From: an uncultured Pelagibacteraceae bacterium
Lineage (GTDB): Bacteria > Pseudomonadota > Alphaproteobacteria > Pelagibacterales > Pelagibacteraceae
DNA length: 64,000 bases
Direction: 5' to 3'
Assembly (NCBI GenBank): GCA_902573465.1
Contig: CACGJX010000003.1
Span: 1-64,000 of the forward strand
Made by a program: the position numbers and the translations under genes
Notes under the pieces: model-generated
Told to the model about the DNA's origin: nothing
Database searches by the model: none
What the model saw: only the letters and a program-made list of their open reading frames with translations
Shown here: one piece after another, positions 56,181-64,000 of the stretch
Layout: each line of letters starts with the position of its first letter
Position numbering within the stretch: position 1 is the first letter of the stretch

Positions 56181-56675
56181 TTATTTAAAATCCTTTTCAT
56201 CAGTTAATTTTATAATTTCTGCGATATACTGTAATATCATCAATAAAGCACCTAACATCATTGATGAATATGGTATCCATAGTGGTGGATCCCACACAGT
56301 TCCTGTTGAATAATTTTTGGTAAATGCTTCCTCGAACATTAAGAATCCAAAATAAAATAAAATTAGGAAAAATAACAAACTAATAGAAGATGTAAAAATT
56401 TTTAATCTAATTATATTTTTTTTGGATAAAAAATCGTAAATCCATTCCATGCTCACATGAGCTTTTTCACTTAAAACGTATACACTTCCTATAAAAGTTG
56501 AAGCGACTAACAGCATTGTTACAAGTTCTGTTTGCCATGTAATTGCTCTTTGAAAAAAATATCTCTCAAAAACAAGTTCAACGATTACTAAGATTGATAA
56601 GAGTAATGCTAATACAGCGAAAGCACCACATGCTTTAGCGATTAGATCACAAAATTGAAGATACTTTTTTTTCAT
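56181..56675 (-). CDS. dctQ: TRAP transporter small permease (DctQ)
   Basis: The 164-residue protein has four membrane helices and the DctQ-type segments ERYFFQRAITWQTELVTMLLVASTFIGSVY and VSMEWIYD. It stabilises the DctM subunit. A terminator-like hairpin ends at its ATG. Confidence 0.9.
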   Translation of the reverse strand: MKKKYLQFCDLIAKACGAFAVLALLLSILVIVELVFERYFFQRAITWQTELVTMLLVASTFIGSVYVLSEKAHVSMEWIYDFLSKKNIIRLKIFTSSISLLFFLILFYFGFLMFEEAFTKNYSTGTVWDPPLWIPYSSMMLGALLMILQYIAEIIKLTDEKDFK

Positions 56676-56712
56676 AAAAAAAACCCCTATTTAATAAGAA
56701 TAAATAGGGGTT
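56676..56712 (-). terminator. Terminator/attenuator hairpin between dctP and dctQ
   Basis: A 12-bp perfect stem, AACCCCTATTTA (56682-56693) with TAAATAGGGGTT (56701-56712), is followed on the minus strand by a run of T reaching the dctQ ATG. It would lower permease expression relative to the binding protein. Confidence 0.78.
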
Positions 56713-56726
56713 CTTTATATATTATT

Positions 56727-57737
56727 TTATTTAACTGCTAAAGCCATTTCCATTAGCTTATCGCCACCTGGAACTTTATCAGCAAATGCCTTATGAGAAG
56801 ATTTTTTCGCAATCTCTACCCATGCAGCATGGTCTTTTGCATCCATGTATACTAATTTTACACCTGCAGCTTTATAAGCATCTTCAAACTTTTTATCTAA
56901 GTTTTCTACTTGAGCTGTCATGTATTTCTCAGCAACTTTTCCAGCCTTCATTAAAGCTTTTTGCTGCTTAGAGTTTAAAGCATCAAAAGACTTTTTTGAC
57001 ATCAAAATTGGCTCATACATAAACCATAGACCAAATTTTCCTGGAGGAGTAGCACATGAAACTTGTTCATAAATTTTGTAACTTACAAAACTTCCTGAAC
57101 TTGTGTTAGCACCTGTTAATACACCAGTTTGTAAACCTGTGTAAATTTCAGATGAAGGCATACTTTGTATACCAGCTCCTGCAGCTTCTAACATTTGGTT
57201 AAATGCTTTTCCAGCAGCTCTCATAACTTGACCTTTTGCGTCGCTAGGATTTTTGATACATTTTGTTTTTGAAGCAAAACCACCACCTAACCAAGCATCA
57301 GATAAAACTACAACACCAGCATCATTAATGATTTTTTTAATTTCAGTCATCATTGGACCTTTATTAAATCTTAATGCGTGGTCATGATTTTTTACTGTTC
57401 CAGGCATTAAAGTTGCATCAAATTCTGGATGGAATTTAGAAGCATATGCTAATGGAAAAGCAGAAATATCTAATTGACCAGTTGTCATTGGTTTCCACTG
57501 TTCTTTTGGTTTGTATAATGATTTAGCTGGGTAAATTCTAATATCTACTCCAACGTTTGCTTTTTTAACCTCGTCAGCAATGATTTGAACCATTTCATGA
57601 CGTGGGTCATAAGATCCATCAGCTCTTGGTGTACCAGGCCATTGGTGACTTGCTTTTAGCGTAACTGCATAAGCAGAACCAATAGTAGTAAAAACAAAAA
57701 CTAATGAAGTTAAATATAAAGATATCTTTTTTAACAT
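56727..57737 (-). CDS. dctP: TRAP transporter substrate-binding protein (DctP)
   Basis: Starting at ATG 57737, preceded by AGAGGG, the protein has a signal peptide (MLKKISLYLTSLVFVFTT..AYA) and the DctP fold: LKASHQWPGTPR, IRIYPAKSLY, GQLDISAFPLAY, GQVMRAAGKAFNQMLEAAGA with the conserved Arg, and TGVLTGANTSS. It captures a carboxylate-type substrate in the periplasm. A longer frame from 57800 would hide the signal peptide. Substrate unknown. Confidence 0.92.
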   Translation of the reverse strand: MLKKISLYLTSLVFVFTTIGSAYAVTLKASHQWPGTPRADGSYDPRHEMVQIIADEVKKANVGVDIRIYPAKSLYKPKEQWKPMTTGQLDISAFPLAYASKFHPEFDATLMPGTVKNHDHALRFNKGPMMTEIKKIINDAGVVVLSDAWLGGGFASKTKCIKNPSDAKGQVMRAAGKAFNQMLEAAGAGIQSMPSSEIYTGLQTGVLTGANTSSGSFVSYKIYEQVSCATPPGKFGLWFMYEPILMSKKSFDALNSKQQKALMKAGKVAEKYMTAQVENLDKKFEDAYKAAGVKLVYMDAKDHAAWVEIAKKSSHKAFADKVPGGDKLMEMALAVK

Positions 57738-57831
57738 TTTTTTTCCCTCTATTGTTATTTTTAATAATTGAATTAAAGTGAACTTATTAATAAGAGTCAA
57801 GTCAACAAAAACTCATGATATATATAATTAT

Positions 57832-58974
57832 ATGGATGGACCGTTAAAAAACCTTCTAGTTGTTGATCTAACAAGGGTATTGGTAGGTCCTTACTGCACA
57901 ATGATACTATCAGATCTTGGTGCAAGAGTAATTAAAGTTGAGGCACCAGAAATAGGAGATGACTCAAGAAAATTTGGACCATTCATAAAAGATTACTCAG
58001 CTTATTTTATGTCTTTGAATAGAGGTAAAGAGAGTATTGCATTGAATTTAAAGAACAGTGAGGATAAAAAAATTTTTGATAAAATTTTATCTAAAGCAGA
58101 TATCTTAGTTGAAAATTTTAAACCAGGTACTTTGGAAAAGTGGGGTTATGGTTGGAAAGATATAAATAAAAAATATCCTAAATTAATTTATGCTTCTGCA
58201 TCTGGATTTGGACAAACCGGTCCTCTCAAAGAATTACCTGCTTACGATATGGTTGTTCAAGGAATGGGTGGATTAATGAGTGTAACTGGACAGCCTAATT
58301 CTGAACCAACTAGAGTTGGGACATCAATTGGTGACATCACTGCTGGTTTGTTTACAGCAATTGGAATTAATGCAGCTCTTTATGATAGACAAAAAACAGG
58401 TAAAGGAATGTACATAGATGTTTCAATGCTAGATTGTCAAATAGCAATTTTAGAAAATGCTATAGCTCGTTACTTAGCAAAAAATGAGATACCAAAACCA
58501 ATGGGGTCGCGTCATCCGTCAATTGCACCGTTCGAAGCTTTTAAAACAAAAGATAGTTACATTATTATTGCTGCTGGAAACGATAGATTATTCGATAAAC
58601 TTTGTGAACTTTTGGCAATGCCTGAGATAAGCAAAGATCCAAAATTTTCTGACAACTCATCTAGATCTAAAAATATGGATGAACTTAAAAATATACTTGA
58701 GAAAAAATTAGTTTCTAGGTCCACTAGTGAATGGGTTAAAGATATGGAAAAAGAAAAGATTCCATGTGGTCCAATATTCAATATTAAAGAGGCAGTAGAA
58801 AATCCTCAAGTAGAGGCAAGAAACATGATTGTTAAAGCATTCCATAAAGAAATTGGAGATTTTAAATTAGCAGGTAATCCAATTAAAATGTCTTCTTATA
58901 AAGACGAAAAAACTAGAGGTGATATCCCTGATTTAGACGAACACAGGGAAAAAATTTTAAAAGAATTTACTTAA
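57832..58974 (+). CDS. CaiB/BaiF family (class III) CoA-transferase
   Basis: From ATG 57832 the 380-residue protein shows [74 protein letters not shown] and the catalytic Asp in [14 protein letters not shown]. It moves CoA between carboxylic acids. The upstream in-frame ATG at 57778 adds 18 residues that overlap the dctP region. Divergent from the TRAP operon, whose substrate it may activate. Confidence 0.9.
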   Translation: MDGPLKNLLVVDLTRVLVGPYCTMILSDLGARVIKVEAPEIGDDSRKFGPFIKDYSAYFMSLNRGKESIALNLKNSEDKKIFDKILSKADILVENFKPGTLEKWGYGWKDINKKYPKLIYASASGFGQTGPLKELPAYDMVVQGMGGLMSVTGQPNSEPTRVGTSIGDITAGLFTAIGINAALYDRQKTGKGMYIDVSMLDCQIAILENAIARYLAKNEIPKPMGSRHPSIAPFEAFKTKDSYIIIAAGNDRLFDKLCELLAMPEISKDPKFSDNSSRSKNMDELKNILEKKLVSRSTSEWVKDMEKEKIPCGPIFNIKEAVENPQVEARNMIVKAFHKEIGDFKLAGNPIKMSSYKDEKTRGDIPDLDEHREKILKEFT

Positions 58975-59504
58975 TTGTTCTCAGTTTCGTTTGAAGTGTC
59001 TTGCTCAGTAGCTTGATTTTCTGTCTCAGTTACTTCATCCAATGAAACATCACCTTGTTCATCACCTGTTTCATCTGTTGCTGCAGTATCAATGTCTGGC
59101 TTAGCAGTTTGAGATAGTTCTGCTAAATCCTCATTTGAAACTTGAATTTTCTCTGGAGTTTTTCTTGCTCTTTTAGACGGTAAAATAGGTGCACCACTTT
59201 TTGAAATTTCACCTTTATAGATACTTTCAAAGTCATCACCCACATCTTCATCATCTTCTGTACCATCATCAACTTGCTCTACATGCTTTCTTAATTTGTA
59301 AACTGCACTATCAGTTAGTTCATTTACTTTAATATTTTCTTCTGCAATTTCTCTTAGAGCAATAACTGTATTTTTGTCGTTATCTCTATCTAAAGTTGGT
59401 TCTATTCCTGTGTTCAATTGAGTTGCTCTTTCTTTAGCAACTAACACTAATTCATAAGGACTTTCTACTTTATCGATGCAATCTTCTACTGTTACTCTAG
59501 CCAT
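58971..59504 (-). CDS. rpoZ: RNA polymerase omega subunit with long acidic tail
   Basis: The N-terminal 75 residues are a standard omega subunit ([46 protein letters not shown]). The remaining 100 residues are unusually rich in Asp, Glu and Thr ([28 protein letters not shown]) and probably disordered. Typical omega is 60-130 residues; here it is 177. Omega helps beta' assembly. It overlaps the CoA-transferase end by 4 bp. Confidence 0.93.
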   Translation of the reverse strand: MARVTVEDCIDKVESPYELVLVAKERATQLNTGIEPTLDRDNDKNTVIALREIAEENIKVNELTDSAVYKLRKHVEQVDDGTEDDEDVGDDFESIYKGEISKSGAPILPSKRARKTPEKIQVSNEDLAELSQTAKPDIDTAATDETGDEQGDVSLDEVTETENQATEQDTSNETENN

Positions 59505-59547
59505 GCGGAGTATCTACACAGTGGGCTTTAAAAAATCAAGGAGAATT

Positions 59548-60753
59548 TTATAAATATTGTGGATTCAGCTTATTTCTAACAAAAAATAATAAGACGGCGG
59601 CAAAAGCAGTATAGATAAATGATACAAGAGCAACCTGTTCTATTGAAAATCCTGTATCAATTAAAAGACCAAACAATGCAGTACCAAATGCCGTTGAAAA
59701 AACCATTAATGCTGTAGTTAAGGCTTTTATAGATCCGATGTACCTTACGCCATAAATTTCTGCCCATGTTGAAGAGCCTAATACGTTTGCAAGTCCATTT
59801 GATATACCAATTAAACCTAAAAATAAGAAAGCTGAAAATGAAATATCAAAATACATTAAAACTATTGTTGAGATTAACAACGGTATATTCATAAAAATAA
59901 GCAACTTTCTGCTAGTGAATTTATCAATCAAGAAACCTGCAACTAGCAGAGTTATTACTGATAAAACTGAATAAACCATAAAAGACTGGGCAATTACATA
60001 AGTGCCCCACCCTTTAGATTCTGTAATAAAAGATTGGTAAACAAATACACCTGTTGCAATCCATGGCATCGCTAACATATTCAAACAAACAATATAAAAC
60101 CTATAATCTTTAAGCACTTCAATTCTTTTCCACTGTTTTATATTTTCATTAGACTTATTTTGATTTGTTTCTTCTCTAGACTCAAAGTTTAAATTCCTTA
60201 CCAAGATAAAAGAGGTAATTGGAAGAAATATTAAAACTAATATTGAAATATATATCCATAAATTTTGCCAAGAAGTAACAGTAAGTAAATATACAATTAA
60301 AACAGGTAATATAAATTCAGCAGTAGAGAGACCAAACCAACTTGTGCTTAAAGCTTTTCCTCTCGATTTTGTAAAATATCTTGAAATTGTCGTTGTTGCA
60401 GTATGAGACATCATACCCTGACCTGAAAATCTCATTAAAAAAATTGCAATAAATAAAAAAGTTATTGATGAAATTTTTGAGAAGAAAAAACATGAAAAAG
60501 ATAAAAGTATTGTAACAAAAAATGCAAATTTAAATATATTGATGTCATCTATTTTTTTTCCAACCCAAATTAACAAAAAACTGCTAAGCAAAGTTGCGGA
60601 TGCATAGATTGTTCCAAATTGTCCCTGGGTGATAGATAATGCATCTCGTATACTGGAATTAAAAAGACCAAGAAAAAAACTCTGTCCAAAACTAGAAAAA
60701 AATGTAAATATGAAACCAAATATAATTACTTTTAAACTTAAACTTTTAAACAT
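59548..60753 (-). CDS. MFS transporter
   Basis: The 401-residue protein has 12 predicted membrane helices, with the FFSSFGQSFFLGLFNSSIRDALSITQGQFGTIYASATLLSSFLL opening and RFSGQGMMSHTATTTISRYF, and a hydrophilic central loop (about 185-205). It looks like the nitrate/oxalate-formate-like or monocarboxylate MFS groups. Substrate unknown. Confidence 0.85.
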   Translation of the reverse strand: MFKSLSLKVIIFGFIFTFFSSFGQSFFLGLFNSSIRDALSITQGQFGTIYASATLLSSFLLIWVGKKIDDINIFKFAFFVTILLSFSCFFFSKISSITFLFIAIFLMRFSGQGMMSHTATTTISRYFTKSRGKALSTSWFGLSTAEFILPVLIVYLLTVTSWQNLWIYISILVLIFLPITSFILVRNLNFESREETNQNKSNENIKQWKRIEVLKDYRFYIVCLNMLAMPWIATGVFVYQSFITESKGWGTYVIAQSFMVYSVLSVITLLVAGFLIDKFTSRKLLIFMNIPLLISTIVLMYFDISFSAFLFLGLIGISNGLANVLGSSTWAEIYGVRYIGSIKALTTALMVFSTAFGTALFGLLIDTGFSIEQVALVSFIYTAFAAVLLFFVRNKLNPQYL

Positions 60754-60764
60754 ATTAAAAAATT

Positions 60765-61634
60765 ATGAGCTGTAATGTTGCTTTTATAGGTCTTGGTGTC
60801 ATGGGTTATCCAATGGCTGGTTATATATCAAAAGGTGGACACAATGTAACTGTTTTTAACAGAACAAAATCCAAAGCTGAAAAATGGATTAAAGAATACA
60901 ATGGTAATATGGCTGATACTCCAGCTGAAGCTGCAAAAGACGCAGAATACATTTTTACATGTGTTGGAAATGATAATGATTTAAGAGAAGTAACCTTTGG
61001 AGACAACGGTGCATTTAAAACAATTAACAAAGGTGCTGTTTATATTGATAACACAACTGCCTCTGCAACAATTGCAAGAGAGATACATGCTTATGCAAAA
61101 AAAAATGGATTTGGTGCATTAGATGCACCAGTATCAGGAGGACAAGCTGGTGCAGAAAATGGAGCACTAACAGTTATGATCGGTGGTGATCAGGCAGACT
61201 TTGATAAAGCAAAAGATAAGATTGATTGTTACAGTAAAAAAATGAAATTACTTGGTGGTCCTGGTAATGGACAGCTAGCTAAAATGGTTAATCAAATTTG
61301 TATTGCAGGTTTAGTTCAAGGTTTATCTGAAGCTATTAATTTTGGAATGAAGGCTGGATTGAACATGGAAGATGTCATTGAAGTTATTTCAAAAGGTGCT
61401 GCACAATCTTGGCAAATGGAAAATAGATATAAAACAATGATTGATGACAAATTTGATTTTGGTTTTGCAGTGGATTGGATGAGAAAAGATTTAAAAATTG
61501 CGATGGATGAAGCTAAGAATAATGGCTCATTATTACCTGTCACTGAACTCGTTGATAAATATTATAGTGAAGTACAAGGCATGGGAGGTAATCGTTGGGA
61601 TACTTCAAGCTTAATAAAAAGATTTAGGAAGTAA
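60765..61634 (+). CDS. 3-hydroxyisobutyrate dehydrogenase-like oxidoreductase
   Basis: The 289-residue beta-hydroxyacid dehydrogenase has FIGLGVMGYPMAGYISKGG for NAD(P), DAPVSGGQAGAENGALTVMIGG for substrate, and the catalytic Lys in GNGQLAKMVNQI. Substrates may be 3-hydroxyisobutyrate, tartronate semialdehyde or similar. It is divergent from the MFS gene by 11 bp and followed 3 bp later by a PNPOx-like gene. Confidence 0.88.
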   Translation: MSCNVAFIGLGVMGYPMAGYISKGGHNVTVFNRTKSKAEKWIKEYNGNMADTPAEAAKDAEYIFTCVGNDNDLREVTFGDNGAFKTINKGAVYIDNTTASATIAREIHAYAKKNGFGALDAPVSGGQAGAENGALTVMIGGDQADFDKAKDKIDCYSKKMKLLGGPGNGQLAKMVNQICIAGLVQGLSEAINFGMKAGLNMEDVIEVISKGAAQSWQMENRYKTMIDDKFDFGFAVDWMRKDLKIAMDEAKNNGSLLPVTELVDKYYSEVQGMGGNRWDTSSLIKRFRK

Positions 61635-61637
61635 AGT

Positions 61638-62237
61638 ATGCAGCCAGCATACTATGAAGATTTTGGGGAAATTCAAAATAAGTATTGGTCTATGTTAGAT
61701 GATGCTGTGACTAATAGAGGCTCACCATTTAGAATTCCGGTTTTTATGTGTGCTCATCAAGATGAAATTGATGGTAGAATAGTTGTATTAAGAAAATCAG
61801 ATAGGACAAATAATTTATTACAGTTTCATACAGATCTTAGATCTCCAAAAGTAGACATCTTAAAAAAGAATAACAAAGCATCTTTACTTTTTTACGACAA
61901 AGACGAAAAGATCCAACTTAGAGTTAAAGTTGAGTGTGAAATCAATAATCAAAATTCTACCACTGAGGAATCTTGGAAAAAAACTCAACATATTAGTAGA
62001 AGATGTTATTTAACAGATAGCCCTCCTGGAACATCCTCAGAAAATCCAACTTCTGGAATGATATCAAAATTAGAAGATTTTGATTACACTATGGAACAAA
62101 GTGAAGAAGGATATAAAAACTTTACTGTCATTAAATGTATGATTAAATCTATTGAGTGGCTATATCTTGCTGCTAAAGGTCACCGAAGAGCAAAGTTTGA
62201 TTTGGAAAATAAAAAAGAAATCTGGTTAGTTCCTTAA
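61638..62237 (+). CDS. Pyridoxamine 5'-phosphate oxidase-like flavoprotein
   Basis: The 199-residue protein has a split-barrel flavin-binding pattern: GRIVVLRKSDRTNNLLQFHTDLRSPKVDILKKNNKASLLFYDKDEKIQLRVKVEC, and a C-terminal SIEWLYLAAKGHRRAKFDLENKKEIWLVP like PNPOx. It may not be true PdxH because the family's conserved C-terminal motif is only partly kept. Confidence 0.75.
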   Translation: MQPAYYEDFGEIQNKYWSMLDDAVTNRGSPFRIPVFMCAHQDEIDGRIVVLRKSDRTNNLLQFHTDLRSPKVDILKKNNKASLLFYDKDEKIQLRVKVECEINNQNSTTEESWKKTQHISRRCYLTDSPPGTSSENPTSGMISKLEDFDYTMEQSEEGYKNFTVIKCMIKSIEWLYLAAKGHRRAKFDLENKKEIWLVP

Positions 62238-62441
62238 AAAATAAGTAGTTTAACTGATTACAAAACTTAAAAAGTAACTTCCCATAATTAATGAAATAAA
62301 TATGAGCAAATTTAAAATCATGAGTTCGTATTTAAAAATTCACAAATTTTTTAAAAATTAAATTATTTTTTTCATCATTAGTATATAAAAATATCTAAGT
62401 AAGAAATTTTAAATTAATTTAAAAGAAATATTAAGTTATTG

Positions 62442-62954
62442 TTAAAAAATTGATTTAGAATATCTTTTCCAATTATCTTGATAATGCTTTGTGTTTTCTA
62501 TAATAGCTTTTTTTTCATCTTCGGTAATTTCTCTTACAACTTTACCAGGTGAGCCAATCACTAAGGAGTTATCTGGAATTTCTTTATTTTCTGTAATTAA
62601 TGCTTTTGCTCCGATTAGACAATTTTTTCCAATCTTGGCATTATTTAAAATTACGGCTCCGATTCCAATTAAACTATTATCCCCTATCGTACAGCCATGA
62701 AGCATAACCATATGTCCAACGGTAACATTTTTTCCAACCCTTAAAGGATAGCCTGGATCAGTGTGTAAAACACTTCCGTCTTGTATATTAGAGCCTTCAC
62801 CAATATGAATATTTTCTACATCGCCTCTCAAGGTTGCATTAAACCAAATACTAGAATTTTTTTCTAAGGTAACATCACCTATTATAGTTGCATTAGGCGC
62901 TACCCAATTTTCGCCAGAGTTTTTTGGTTTTTTATCTTTTAAATCGTAAAACAT
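62442..62954 (-). CDS. Gamma-carbonic anhydrase family protein
   Basis: The 170-residue left-handed beta-helix protein has [48 protein letters not shown], and metal-type His in [10 protein letters not shown]. Related YrdA/PaaY-type proteins bind zinc; true carbonic anhydrase activity is uncertain. It is divergent from the thioredoxin-like gene. Confidence 0.87.
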   Translation of the reverse strand: MFYDLKDKKPKNSGENWVAPNATIIGDVTLEKNSSIWFNATLRGDVENIHIGEGSNIQDGSVLHTDPGYPLRVGKNVTVGHMVMLHGCTIGDNSLIGIGAVILNNAKIGKNCLIGAKALITENKEIPDNSLVIGSPGKVVREITEDEKKAIIENTKHYQDNWKRYSKSIF

Positions 62955-62974
62955 AATTTATATATTATTACATT

Positions 62975-63529
62975 ATGCCTATACAAACTCCAATATGTGA
63001 TTTTGGTCAAAAAGCTCATGACTTTGAGCTTAAATCAACAGAGGGTAAAATCCTTTCCTTAGCAGATGTCAAAGGTGAAAAAGGTACATTAATAATGTTT
63101 ATCTGTAATCACTGTCCATATGTTAAAGCGATAACAAAAGATATTGTTGATGATTGTAATAAATTAAAAAATATGGGTATTAATTCTGTAGCTATTTGCG
63201 CTAATGATGCAGAAAATTATCCTGAGGATTCATTTGAAAATATGATTAAATTTTCAAAAGAAAATCAATTCGGTTTTCCATATTTAGTTGATGAAACTCA
63301 AGAAATTGCAAAAACTTATGATGCAGTATGTACGCCAGATTTTTTTGGTTATAACAAAGATCTGGAACTTCAATACAGGGGAAGAGTAAGAGAACTTAAA
63401 AAATTAATCCCGGTAAGAGATGGAGATAGTGATCTTTTAAAAGCAATGAAACTAATTGCAGAAACTAATAAAGGACCAAAGAAACAAATTCCTAGTGCTG
63501 GATGCGGTATTAAGTGGAAAACTAATTAA
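62975..63529 (+). CDS. Thioredoxin-fold redoxin (AhpC/TSA-like)
   Basis: The 184-residue protein has the peroxiredoxin/TlpA opening DFELKSTEGKILSLADVKGEKGTLIMFICNHCPYVKAI, where CNHC gives a CxxC pair, and the late segment DFFGYNKDLELQYRGR. It probably acts as a thiol redox protein in the cytosol as no signal peptide is seen. Its stop overlaps the next start (TAATG). Confidence 0.82.
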   Translation: MPIQTPICDFGQKAHDFELKSTEGKILSLADVKGEKGTLIMFICNHCPYVKAITKDIVDDCNKLKNMGINSVAICANDAENYPEDSFENMIKFSKENQFGFPYLVDETQEIAKTYDAVCTPDFFGYNKDLELQYRGRVRELKKLIPVRDGDSDLLKAMKLIAETNKGPKKQIPSAGCGIKWKTN

Positions 63530-64000
63530 TGTATATTCTTGTTACAAGGGCTTTTCCACCAGAATTAGGTGGAATGCAAAGTTTAATGTGGGGTTTATCT
63601 CGTGAAATGTCCAAAAATTTTATGATTAAAGTTTTTGCAGATTATCATGAAAATCACAAAAATTTTGATGAGCAAGCAAGTTTTTCAATTGAAAGAGTTG
63701 GTGGAATAAAATTTTTAAGAAAAATAAGAAAAGCTCAATTAATAAATGAATTTTTAAAAGAAAATAAAGTTGAGGGAATTATTGCAGATCACTGGAAAAG
63801 TTTAGAATTAATTAAGACTGATAAAAAAAAGTATTGTTTAATTCATGGTAAGGAAATCAACCATCCTATAAGAAGCTCACTTAATAAAAGAGCTGTAAAA
63901 GTTCTAAATAATGTAGAAAAAGTAATTGCGAATTCTGAATATACTAAAAACTTAGCAATAAATAATGGTGTAGACCAAAATAGACTAATAGTTATAAATC
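63529..64000 (+). CDS. Glycosyltransferase, GT4-like, N-terminal part (runs off window)
   Basis: The frame starts with ATG at 63529 and runs without stop to the end (157 codons). The N-terminus MYILVTRAFPPELGGMQSLMWGLSREMSK is the Gly-rich opening of GT-B family 4 enzymes, and VIANSEYTKNLAINNGVDQNRLIVIN is the typical linker to the second domain. Donor and acceptor are unknown. Confidence 0.85.
   Translation, partial: MYILVTRAFPPELGGMQSLMWGLSREMSKNFMIKVFADYHENHKNFDEQASFSIERVGGIKFLRKIRKAQLINEFLKENKVEGIIADHWKSLELIKTDKKKYCLIHGKEINHPIRSSLNKRAVKVLNNVEKVIANSEYTKNLAINNGVDQNRLIVIN

Noticed and set aside
62238-62441. Small frames in the 204-bp gap, for example a 19-residue one at about 62302
   Set aside because: AT-rich DNA with no ribosome-binding site or family pattern; I see no feature there.

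Overview
The window is a very AT-rich, tightly packed bacterial chromosome segment. Gene order (rlmB, tRNA-Tyr, tRNA-Gly, tuf, tRNA-Trp, secE, nusG, rplK, rplA, rplJ, rplL, rpoB), overlapping stop/start codons, Lys/Asn/Ile-rich proteins and gene content (split PurS/PurQ/PurL, BolA with a CGFS glutaredoxin, TRAP transporter, glucosylglycerate genes, methylcitrate genes) all point to a streamlined marine alphaproteobacterium of the SAR11 / Pelagibacterales type. That assignment is inference from content, not from a database search.

Layout. 1-5742 (minus): the rpoB 5' part, ribosomal protein and nusG/secE operon, tuf and three tRNAs. 5872-6618: rlmB. 6648-6723: tRNA-Thr, followed by a small 1.9 kb island (MORN protein and four small ORFs) that ends in a 33-bp copy of the tRNA-Thr 3' half at 8590-8622. 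8637-10194: nadK and an SDR. 10201-10286: tRNA-Leu(UAA). 10248-19730: a 9.4 kb genomic island bounded by ~100-bp direct repeats made of the tRNA-Leu 5' half and its upstream region. 19767-23526: glucosylglycerate synthesis and phosphorolysis. 23528-25805: Anbu proteasome-like protein and circularly permuted ATP-grasp protein. 25811-43823: housekeeping genes (sfsA, map, purB-C-S-Q-L, bolA-grxD, rpsD, trmJ, cimA, cysS, nadE, class II DAHP synthase, glmS, a glmU-like acetyltransferase). 43895-48152: gph and prpD (broken by an in-frame stop)-prpB-prpC. 48153-51100: nrdAB. 51259-64000: phosphohexomutase, DUF2061, TauE, dusA, TRAP dctPQM, CoA-transferase, rpoZ, MFS, small oxidoreductases, gamma carbonic anhydrase and the start of a glycosyltransferase.

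The most unusual content is in the tRNA-Leu island. Its left half has a C5-cytosine methyltransferase, a probable PD-(D/E)xK restriction endonuclease, a Cas4/RecB-like nuclease with four cysteines and a zinc-ribbon peptide: a candidate defence module. Its right half is a five-gene, translationally coupled operon: a PrsW-like membrane protease, a pentameric ligand-gated ion channel (pLGIC) with an N-terminal PDZ-like domain, a DUF805 membrane protein, a Tat-exported FAD amine oxidase, and a second pLGIC. A receptor channel pair plus a monoamine-oxidase-like enzyme resembles, in parts list, an animal synapse; I propose it as an amine-sensing ion channel system. Neither island has a visible integrase, yet all four inner island ends carry a pair of tandem ~11-bp direct repeats, which suggests non-autonomous elements moved by a recombinase encoded elsewhere.
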